Assembly (NCBI GenBank): GCA_963724065.1
Contig: CAVRTB010000001.1
Span: forward strand, 1-64,000
Direction: 5' to 3'
Length of the DNA: 64,000 nucleotides
From: DASRIA01 sp963724065
GTDB taxonomy: Bacteria > Actinomycetota > Thermoleophilia > Solirubrobacterales > JBBDJG01
This document shows, one piece after another, positions 57,289 to 64,000 of this stretch. The translations under genes and the position numbers were made by a program. The first letter of the stretch is position 1. The number at the start of each line of letters is the position of its first letter. The notes under the pieces are model-generated. The model saw only the letters and a program-made list of their open reading frames with translations, was not told the DNA's origin and ran no database searches.

Positions 57289-57810
57289 TCACGGTTGGAC
57301 GTCTGCTCCTGCGACGCCGCGAAACGCCGACCAGCTCCCGACCTGCTGCGTGGACACGACGCTCAGCGATCCGTCGCTCTCCAGCACCACGGCTGCCACG
57401 CTGCCAAGGTCGCCGATTCCTGACGCGCGCACCGCCTGACGCACCTCGTCGAGCGTGACGCGCTGGTCGAGCAGCGCATCGCCAATCGGCTCGCCGTCTC
57501 GGAGGAGGAGCCTGGGTCGAGCGGCGACGATCGACCGCCCCTGCGGGAGGCGAGTCGTCGTCCAGGCGACGAGGAACTGCAGCGCCGCCAGCAGGGCCAA
57601 GGCGACGGCCCCCTCCGCCCACGACACGTCGCTGTTGAGCAGGATGGTCGCGAGCGTGGAACCGAGCGCCACCGTCACGACGAGGTCGAAGGCGTTGAGC
57701 TTGGCCAGCGTGCGTTTGCCGGACAGCCGGAGTACGAGCTCGAGCGTGACATAAGCGGCGGCGCCGACCGCCAGCACCCGGCCGAGGTCGGTCCACGAGT
57801 CAAACCACAT
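57289..57810 (-). CDS. DUF421 (YetF-type) membrane protein
   Basis: This intact 173-residue protein has three N-terminal helices (VLAVGAAAYVTLELVLRLSG; FDLVVTVALGSTLATILLNS; AEGAVALALLAALQFLVAWT) with the DUF421 signature SGKRTLAKLNAFDLVVTVAL between helices 1 and 2. The cytoplasmic beta domain follows (SIVAARPRLLLRDGEPIGDA; VTLDEVRQAVRASGIGDLGS with VAAVVLESDGSLSVV). This matches YetF/YdfS-like proteins tied to spore or envelope function in Bacillus. In actinobacteria the role is unknown. Confidence 0.92.
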   Translation of the reverse strand: MWFDSWTDLGRVLAVGAAAYVTLELVLRLSGKRTLAKLNAFDLVVTVALGSTLATILLNSDVSWAEGAVALALLAALQFLVAWTTTRLPQGRSIVAARPRLLLRDGEPIGDALLDQRVTLDEVRQAVRASGIGDLGSVAAVVLESDGSLSVVSTQQVGSWSAFRGVAGADVQP

Positions 57811-57882
57811 GGCGCCCCGCGGCCGATGTAATTCCGGAGAGTTGCGTTGTCGTCGGAGGCCCGGGCCAGGACCCGCTGATGC

Positions 57883-58215
57883 TCACCAGGACCTGGGGAA
57901 GCGCAGCTGGTTGCTGACGTCGCGGACGCCGGGAACAGTCCAAGCCACCAGACTCGCGGCTCGAGCAGCGGTGGGACCGGCGCTGGTCCCGGTGAGGATG
58001 ACGACCCCGTCGCTCACGCGGACGGTGACCTCGGTGCCTGCCACGCGCAGTTCGCCGCGCAGACGTTCTTCGACAGCCATCTTGACGACAGATGACGGAT
58101 CGGACCGGCCACGCGACCGGGGAACGACAACATCGGTCTGCTGGGACCGCTCGGCCACATCCGTCGGGTCGTCGTCGACGACGCGCTGGTAGTAGGCGTA
58201 CCAGAAACCGAACAT
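57883..58215 (-). CDS. BON-domain protein
   Basis: ATG 58215 gives MFGFWYAYYQRVVDDDPTDV, a short aromatic leader, then PSSVVKMAVEERLRGELRVA, VTVRVSDGVVILTGTSAGPT, AARAASLVAWTVPGVRDVSN and QLRFPRSW. The strand VRVSDGVVILTGT followed by a helix and VPGVRDVSNQL is the BON domain that binds phospholipid or envelope components. 110 residues, intact. The frame is open further upstream, but that part has no protein-like sequence, so the ATG at 58215 is used. It reads in the same direction as the DUF421 gene, 72 bases downstream. Confidence 0.82.
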   Translation of the reverse strand: MFGFWYAYYQRVVDDDPTDVAERSQQTDVVVPRSRGRSDPSSVVKMAVEERLRGELRVAGTEVTVRVSDGVVILTGTSAGPTAARAASLVAWTVPGVRDVSNQLRFPRSW

Positions 58216-58868
58216 CGCGCTCGCCCACCTTCCATGACCACGGCTTCTCCCGGCAAGGCTCACGCCCGGCGGACCGCCTTCGAGGCGGACTGCCCACCAG
58301 CGCGCGTCGGTCCGGTTCCGGCGCGACGTGATCCTCTCGATCAAGTCTCCGGACCCCACATTGCGACGGTCAGGCGAAGGCGTGTCAGTCCCGTGACGAC
58401 GCGACACAATTGCAGCCGCCGACGCGACCTGCTGGGGTATCGCCTCGCGCGCGTGCGAACGGGTCATCGACACAGCATGCAGAGCGTCGTCGGCCCCGTC
58501 GCTTGTCCCTCCGCGACCGAACGTCGTGAGACCGCTGTCGCCGCCCGCGGCGGGACCCCACGTGCTTCTCCGGCGGCTAGCCGCTAGCGGTCCGTACCGA
58601 GCAGCACCTGGACAGGCCAACGGACATGACTCGTCTTGCACCTCACGGGTGCTCCCTGCCGGCTGCCGACAAAGGCCGGTGACCGAGGGTCGGCCGCAAG
58701 TGCGCCTTGGGTGCGCGCGCCGGGTGCTCTCTGTGGTGTGAGGCGACTTTCACCGGACCGAGTTGACCGATGCCGCATGTGGGCTTGGCGTCATGCACAG
58801 GGAGCGGTTGCGCGCGACTTGTGCACATGCGCTCGTGAGGAGTGGCATCGGCGCCCGGCAGCCGGATC
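58216..58868. other. 650-base non-coding stretch before the relaxase gene
   Basis: No open frame here shows protein-like composition. Two overlapping perfect palindromes lie at 58573-58584 (GCGGCTAGCCGC) and 58581-58590 (CCGCTAGCGG). Because a MobF-type relaxase follows, an origin of transfer or an operator is possible, but no nic-like sequence could be identified. Confidence 0.45.
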
Positions 58869-60222
58869 GTGATGTCGATGGCGCGGTTGTCGGCGGGTGC
58901 GGGGTACCGCTATCTGCTTCGGCACACCGCAGCCGGCGATGCCGCGCGCCCAAGGTCGACGCCGCTGGCGGAGTACTACGCAGCGACCGGGTACCCGCCG
59001 GGCCGTTGGCTCGGGTCGGGGCTCGCCGGCCTTGCCGACGGTGCGGGCCTGGTCCCGGGGTCGATCGTCACGGAGGAGGCGCTCGCGGCACTGTATGCGG
59101 GCCAGGACCCCGTCACGGCACGGCCGCTTGGCCGGGCGACGCCGACGTACGCCGCGACGGACGGTCGGCGGGCGCGGCATGCGGTGGCCGGGTTCGACCT
59201 GACGTTCACCGTGCCGAAGTCGGTGAGCGTGCTGTGGGCGATGGCCGGCGAGCCGAACCCGCATGTTGATCACGCATGCGCACCACTCGGCGGTCGCCGA
59301 GGCCTTGGCGTTTCTCGAGCAGCGAGTGGCGAGCACCCGGGTCGGCCACGCGGGCGCGCAGGGCATGGCCGTGAGCGGTCTCGTTGCCGCGGCATTCGAT
59401 CACTGGGACACCCGCGCGGGCGACCCGAACCTGCACACCCACCTCGTGATCGCGAACAAGGTCCAAGGCGTGGACGGGAAGTGGCGCTCGCTCGACGGGC
59501 GGCGCTTGCACAAGGCAGCGGTCGCCGTGTCTGAGCTCTACGACGACCTGGTCGCTGACCGGCTGGCCGAGGTCCTGCCGGCCGGGTGGTCCCACCGTGA
59601 CCGCGGCCGTGGCCGCACCCCGGCGTTCGAGGTGGACGGCATCGATGACGGGCTCCTGGCCGAGTTCTCTCAACGCTCCACCCAGGTCACCGCCCGCACC
59701 AGGGAGCTGGCCGCAGCGTTCCGGACCGAGCACGGTCGCTGCCCGTCCCGGGTCGAGCAGACGCGGCTCGCGCAGCGCGCGTGCCGGACACCCGCCCGGC
59801 CAAGACGCCACATGCGCTGCCGGACCTGCTGACCGACTGGCGGCACCGCGCCCGTGTCCGGACCGGCCGGTCGCCGCACGAGCTGACCGCCGCGGCCATG
59901 GCCGGACAGACTCCCGGCCACTGCTGGCCGTGACGTCGGATGAGACGCTGCACGGCTCGCCCTCGACGCCGTGGCTGGCGTCGAGTCGCGCCGGGCTACC
60001 TCGGACAGTGAACCTGCACGCGGAGGCATCCCGGGTGACCCGCGGATGCGGATGTCCTGCCCGCCGACCGGATCCGGCTCACCGACATGATCGTCTCCGC
60101 GGCCGGTGGAGCAGTGCGTTCCCATCGACGCGGCACCGTCGGCCCATGTCGCGCCCGGGCCGACCTGGTCGGAGGCCCGCTACACCAGCCGCGCCGTCCT
60201 CGACGCCGAGCAAGCGTTGCTG
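58869..60222 (+). pseudogene. MobF-type (TrwC/TraA) conjugative relaxase, N-terminal part, cut at the segment junction
   Basis: This relaxase type nicks and unwinds plasmid or ICE DNA for conjugation. GTG 58869 starts VMSMARLSAGAGYRYLLRHT, with tyrosines near the N-terminus (YYAATGYPPGRWLGSGLAGL). Then GFDLTFTVPKSVSVLWAMAG, after a shift near 59265 MLITHAHHSAVAEALAFLEQ, VSGLVAAAFDHWDTRAGDPN and LHTHLVIANKVQGVDGKWRS, the HxH metal motif of HUH relaxases. Further parts, with shifts near 59780 and later, are LPDLLTDWRHRARV, NLHAEASR and YTSRAVLDAEQALL. The gene then stops abruptly at about 60222, where M18 aminopeptidase sequence begins on the other strand. The helicase half (about 600 residues or more) is missing. 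Confidence 0.82.
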
Positions 60223-60235
60223 ATCGGCAATGAGC
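60215..60235. other. segment junction B/C (two truncated genes meet)
   Basis: The plus-strand relaxase ends at VLDAEQALL and the minus-strand aminopeptidase is cut right after ASGRLDNLSS. Both homologies end within about 20 bases of each other. No repeat or integrase site is seen at the join. Confidence 0.7.
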
Positions 60236-60902
60236 TCAGGTTGTCGAGCCGGCCGGAGGCGAAGAACTCCTGCTCCGCCCCGAACACGGCCGGGGCGGCG
60301 GTGTCGTAGGCCACCAGATCGAGTCCGAGCACCTCGTCCGGCTCGCACCCGTCGAGCCCGGCCAGATGTCGCTGGATGCTCCGCGGCCCGCCACCGATGC
60401 CCCAGACCGGGTTGGTGTTGAACTGCCGGTCCAGCTTCACCCCGTCCTCGTTGACACTGCGGTCGAGGTGGATCGCCAGCTGCGGGATGCGCATGATCGG
60501 ACCGGTCCGGACCAGCTGCCGGCTCCCGTCGGCGAGCACGAGCCGACCGGCCAGGCCCAGCTCGCGGTCCAGCCAGCTGTTGAGCAGCGGACCGCCGTAC
60601 ACCTCGGTGTTCAGCTGGTGCCAACCGGCGCTCTGCACGTCGGGTCGCGGTTTCAGGACGAAGCCGGGCGAGTCGGTGTGGGCGCCGAGGATGCGGAACG
60701 CGGTCGTGGGTCCGGCGTCGGCCGGGACCCGCCAGGCGAGCACGGCGCCGTCACGGACGAGGAAGTGGCCGCCCGGACCGACGTCCAGCGGGTCCCGTTC
60801 GTCCTGTTCGGCGAAACCCGCATCCCGGAGCCGGTCCGCCGCAGCGGCGGCGGCGTGGAAGGACGACGGCGCGGCGGTGACGAAGTCCGCCAGATCCGTC
60901 AT
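60225..60902 (-). pseudogene. M18 family aminopeptidase, N-terminal half only
   Basis: M18 aminopeptidases are cytoplasmic zinc enzymes that release N-terminal Asp/Glu or other residues. ATG 60902 starts MTDLADFVTAAPSSFHAAAA. The family blocks follow: LAWRVPADAGPTTAFRILGA with HTDSPGFVLKPRPD (the metal-binding His and Asp of AHTDSP), YGGPLLNSWLDRELGLAGRL, PQLAIHLDRSVNEDGVKLDR with QFNTNPVWG, and the central AEQEFFASGRLDNLSS (metal-binding Glu and Asp). The match ends there, at about residue 226. Homologues continue about 190 residues with further metal ligands. The cut coincides with the B/C junction, so the loss is probably an assembly effect. Confidence 0.85.
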
Positions 60903-60951
60903 GTGATTCGCGAGGACACCGGGCATGTCTGCCCATCCAAGCGCATCCGGG

Positions 60952-62154
60952 TCAGGCGACGGGGCGCAGGTCCTCGTCGGTCCGGGGCATGGTGGCGGCG
61001 AGTCCCACGATGCCGGCGCACAGCACGGCCGGGACGATCATCGCGTGCTGCAGCCCGAGGTGGTTGATCAAGAACCCGACGGCGGCGGGACCGGACAGGA
61101 ACGACGCATAACCGAAGGTGACGACCAGGGCCAGCACCCGACCGCCACCGGCGTGTCCGGCCGCGGCGTAGACCTGCGGCGCGATCATGCCCACGCCGAA
61201 GCCGACCAGCGCCCAGCCGAGGACCAGCAGGGGCAACCCGGAGACCAGGCTCACCATCAGATATCCGACGACGCCGGTGGCACCGCCGCAGCGGACCACC
61301 GCGCGGCGGCCGAAGCGGGCCACCAGGCGGTCCCCGAGCAACCGGATCAAGACCATGGAGCCGCTCACCGCCACCAGGCCGAGGGCCCCGGTCGTCGAGT
61401 CGATCCCGGCCACCTCGGTGACGTGCAGGGCCGACCAGTCGGTCGCCGTGCCCTCCGCCAGCCCGAAGGCCAGCGCCATGATCGCCAGCAACCAGGCCGC
61501 CCGCGGGATCTTGGTCCGGACTCCGTCGACCCGGTGCGCCACCACGGCCGTACCCGGTGTGATCCGGACGGCCACGACCAGCACCGCCGCGGCGATGCCG
61601 GCGAGCATGATCATCAACGGGAAGACGATCGCCGCCCCGGAGATCCCGAGCGCGACCGCGAGCAGCAGCACGCTGCCGGCGCCGACGAAACCGCCGACCG
61701 ACCAGAGCGCGTGCAGGGTGCTCATGATCGGTTTGCGCCGGGCCGACTCGACCTGCACCCCGAGAGCGTTCATCGCCACGTCCATCGACCCGTTGCCCAG
61801 CCCGAGCAGCACGGCCCCCACCACGGCGGCGGGAAACGCCGTGGCCAGCGCGAACGTCGTCGCGGCGGCGATCAACAACGGCAGCCCCGCCAGTGCGACG
61901 ACCCGGGCGCCGATGGCGTCGGACAGCCGACCACCGACCTGCATCGCAGCGATGGCGGCCACCCCGGAGACGAACAGCAGGACCGCGATCGAGCTGGCGT
62001 CGATCCCGAGCCGTTCCCGGATCGACGGCAGCGAGCCGCCGTAGCCGCCGATGATCAAGCCGTTGACGGCGAACAGCAGCGCGACGGCGAGGGCCGAACG
62101 CGGCTGCGCCAGCCGGGTCTTCGGGTCGTGCGGGGTCAGGGTGGACGTGGTCAA
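60952..62154 (-). CDS. MFS transporter next to a beta-glucosidase gene
   Basis: This intact twelve-helix permease of about 400 residues uses a TTG start at 62154, two bases after the stop of the beta-glucosidase gene. Segments: ALAVALLFAVNGLIIGGYGG, SLPSIRERLGIDASSIAVLL, QVGGRLSDAIGARVVALAGL (motif A), LGNGSMDVAMNALGVQVESA and RKPIMSTLHALWSVGGFVGA. Second half: LAIMALAFGLAEGTATDWSA, GSMVLIRLLGDRLVARFGRR and GFGVGMIAPQVYAAAGHAGG. The NGSMDVAMNALGVQVE and LHALWSVGGFVGAG motifs place it near the FucP/YbjJ-like group. A glucoside or sugar cargo is inferred from its neighbour, but efflux is also possible. Confidence 0.87.
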   Translation of the reverse strand: MTTSTLTPHDPKTRLAQPRSALAVALLFAVNGLIIGGYGGSLPSIRERLGIDASSIAVLLFVSGVAAIAAMQVGGRLSDAIGARVVALAGLPLLIAAATTFALATAFPAAVVGAVLLGLGNGSMDVAMNALGVQVESARRKPIMSTLHALWSVGGFVGAGSVLLLAVALGISGAAIVFPLMIMLAGIAAAVLVVAVRITPGTAVVAHRVDGVRTKIPRAAWLLAIMALAFGLAEGTATDWSALHVTEVAGIDSTTGALGLVAVSGSMVLIRLLGDRLVARFGRRAVVRCGGATGVVGYLMVSLVSGLPLLVLGWALVGFGVGMIAPQVYAAAGHAGGGRVLALVVTFGYASFLSGPAAVGFLINHLGLQHAMIVPAVLCAGIVGLAATMPRTDEDLRPVA

Positions 62155-62156
62155 GA

Positions 62157-64000
62157 TCAGGTCCCGATCGTGAAGCTGGTGGTGAGCTCGGCGGTGGAGC
62201 TGCCGCCGACGAAGAGGTCGATGGTGGTGGTGTCGATCACCCAGTCGCGGACGGCGGCGTTCCAGTAGCGGAGCTCCTCCGGCCCGAGCTCGAAGGTCAG
62301 GGTCTGCGACGCGCCCGGCGTCGAGCGAGATGCGCTGGAAGCCCTTGAGCTCCCGGACCGGCCGCGACGCGGTGCCGAACCGCTGGTGGAGATAGAGCTG
62401 CGCCACCTCGTCGGCGGGGCGCTCTCCGGTGTTGCGTACGGTCACCGAGACGGTCACGCGCTCCCCCGGTGCGATCTGGTCCCGATCGACCTCGAGGTCG
62501 CTGTAGGCGAACGGCTGTAGGACAAGCCGTGGCCGAACGGGAACAGCGGGGTGCTCTGCTCGTCCCAGTACCGCCGACCCTGGTTGGCCGGCTCGTGGGA
62601 GATGGTGTGGCTGTAGATCATCGGCACCTGGCCGACGGTGCGCGGCCAGCTGAACGGGAGCTTGCCGCCGGGCGCGACGTCACCGAAGAGCAGGTCGGCC
62701 ACGGCCGTGCCGCCGGAGGTGCCCGGGTACCAGATGTCGAGGATCGCCGGCACGTTCTCCGCGGCCCACCGCAGGTCGACCGGTCGGCCGTTCATCACCA
62801 GCAGCACGACCGGGGTGCCGGTGGCGACCACGGCCTGCAGCAGGGCCAGCTGACCTCCCGGCAGCTCGAGACTCGACCGGGACGCGGCCTCGCCGATCAT
62901 GTTCTGCCACTCGCCCAGCACCAGCACTGCCACGTCGGCCTCCCGGGCCAGCGCGACCGCCCGCTCCAGCTCGGAGTCGTCGTCGAAGTCGTCCGGATCG
63001 ACCGGTGCGTTGTTCCCCCACATGTCGAACATCGACGGGAAGGTCCGCTGCGCCGACCGGATGCCGGGAGCGAAGTCACCGACGCCGACTCCCCGACCCG
63101 ATCCCGGATCCCCTGCAGCACGGTCACGGTCTCGTCGAGGTCGAAGTCGAAGACCCACGGGCCCAACGTGTCGCGGCGCGAGTCGGCCAACGGCCCGATC
63201 ACGGCGATCGACGCCTGGTCCGACAGCGGCAACAGGTCACCCTCGTTGCGCAGCAGCACGGCGGTTCGCTGGGCGGCCGTCCGGGCCACCTCCCGGTGAG
63301 CCGGATCGGCGAGGACCTCGCGGGCCCGGTCCTCGTCGACGTACGGCTGGTCGAACAGGCCGAGCCGCACCTTGGCGGTGAGGATCCTCCGGACCGCCGC
63401 GTCGATGGTCGCCTCGTCGACGAGGCCGGCCGCGACGGCGTCCGGCAGCTGGGCGTAGGCCGGGTCGGCGAACGTCATCTCCAGATCGACCCCGGCGCTG
63501 ACCGCCCGGGCTCCGGCCTCGGCCAGATCCGCGCGAAGCCGTGGGTCCGCAGGTTGTGCACGGCCTGCGCGTCGCTGACCACGAAGCCCTCGAAACCCCA
63601 GGTCCTGCGCAGCACCTCGTCGAACAACCAGCTGTTGCCCGTGGCGGGTACGCCGTTCAGATTCATGTACGCCGTCATGATGTTGCCCGCGCCGGCGTCC
63701 ACCGCCGCCTTGAAGGGCGGCAGGTACACGTTCCACAAGTCGTAGTCGGAGAGCCCGACCTCGTCGTAGTCACGACCGCCGATCGCCGCGCCGTACCCCG
63801 CGAAGTGCTTGGGGCCGGCGATGATCCGCTCACCCGAGCCGTAGTCGGCACCCTGGAACCCGCGGACCTGAGCCACGGCGACCGCCGCCCCGAGGTAGGG
63901 ATCCTCCCCGGCACCCTCCACGATCCGACCCCAGCGCGGGTCCCGGGCGATGTCGACCATCGGCGCGAAGGCCCAGTGGATGCCGACGGCCCGGGACTCG
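62157..64000 (-). CDS. glycoside hydrolase family 3 beta-glucosidase (N-terminus beyond the window)
   Basis: GH3 enzymes release glucose or xylose from beta-glycosides. From the right edge: SRAVGIHWAFAPMVDIARDP with RWGRIVEGAGEDPYLGAAVA, IIAGPKHFAGYGAAIGGRDY (the KHFAGYG substrate loop) and WGFEGFVVSDAQAVHNLRTH, with the nucleophile Asp in VVSD. After a shift near 63520 come DEATIDAAVRRILTAKVRLG and TAVLLRNEGDLLPLSDQASI. A further shift near 63090 leads to the second domain (VAVLVLGEWQNMIGEAASRS; WYPGTSGGTAVADLLFGDVA with GGKLPFSWPR). The fibronectin-III-like end (VTVSVTVRNTGERPADEVAQ with LYLHQ) finishes ELTTSFTIGT. Frame breaks at about 62515 and 62320 are also seen. The start codon is outside the window. 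Confidence 0.93.

Noticed and set aside
60925..62268. Long plus-strand open frame of 447 codons opposite the MFS gene
   Set aside because: It is rich in Arg/His/Gln/Asp and lies antisense to a clear permease. It is a by-product of high GC.

Overview
The window is high-GC DNA of actinobacterial type: GTG starts are common, gene pairs overlap by ATGA or GTGA, and the gene content (DUF222/HNH, DUF501-ppx, an F420-type luciferase-like oxidoreductase, GAF-ANTAR, STAS proteins, RecQ with a PRTase-like tail, YdeI, DUF2254) fits Actinomycetota. It does not behave as one uniform stretch of chromosome. Three segments can be recognised. Segment A is about 1-36,650, segment B about 36,697-60,220 and segment C about 60,225-64,000. 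In segment A nearly every gene is broken by single-base frame changes every few hundred bases, although homology resumes in the next frame each time, so these look like consensus-sequence errors rather than real pseudogenes. Segments B and C are mostly intact with only occasional frame breaks. The A/B border cuts a TauE/SafE permease in half. The B/C border joins a truncated conjugative relaxase directly to a truncated M18 aminopeptidase. A chimeric assembly is the simplest reading. Gene content suggests segment A could be Acidimicrobiia-like and segment B a different actinomycete, but that is only an inference.

Segment A, left to right: accessory genes of a molybdenum hydroxylase/CO dehydrogenase system (xdhC/coxI, a MobA-like cytidylyltransferase, coxG), interrupted by a DUF222-HNH gene with an SOS-like box and a cupredoxin; DUF501-ppx; a GNAT; a minus-strand lipid block (acyltransferase, epimerase, enoyl-CoA hydratase); an MFS exporter; a RecB-type nuclease; a nested inverted repeat; an unusual tRNA-Leu(UAA) with a short variable arm; an SGNH lipoprotein; an ECF sigma factor with a membrane-bound RseB-like regulator; an L,D-transpeptidase and an HExxH peptidase; a LOG-type protein; a group of MFS, luciferase-like oxidoreductase, SDR and EamA genes; an S15-type hydrolase; an ABC-F ATPase; a TrkA-domain membrane protein; both class I and class II fumarases; and a run ending in a Crp-type regulator, a PPOX protein, dienelactone hydrolase, DUF885 and a CitE-like CoA-ester lyase.

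Segment B holds a sulfotransferase, an ATP-grasp ligase, a SpoU methyltransferase, peptide deformylase, a DJ-1/PfpI protein, RecQ, an alpha/beta hydrolase that appears to lack its nucleophile, a GNAT, a free-standing EF-Tu domain-2 protein, a GAF-ANTAR regulator, YdeI, a lipoxygenase (rare in bacteria) and a VapBC module. It continues with a minus-strand operon of STAS-type proteins divergent from a response regulator-histidine kinase-GerMN lipoprotein operon that resembles a reduced MtrA-MtrB-LpqB system. Two tandem SRPBCC paralogues, DUF2254, DUF421 and BON proteins follow, and then the relaxase fragment after a 650-base non-coding stretch.

Segment C is a minus-strand sugar-utilisation pair (a GH3 beta-glucosidase running off the right edge, coupled to an MFS transporter) followed by the M18 aminopeptidase N-terminal part.

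The points most worth a second look are the short-arm tRNA-Leu(UAA), the lipoxygenase, the nested inverted repeat whose arm recurs beside the DUF222 gene, and the two junctions.
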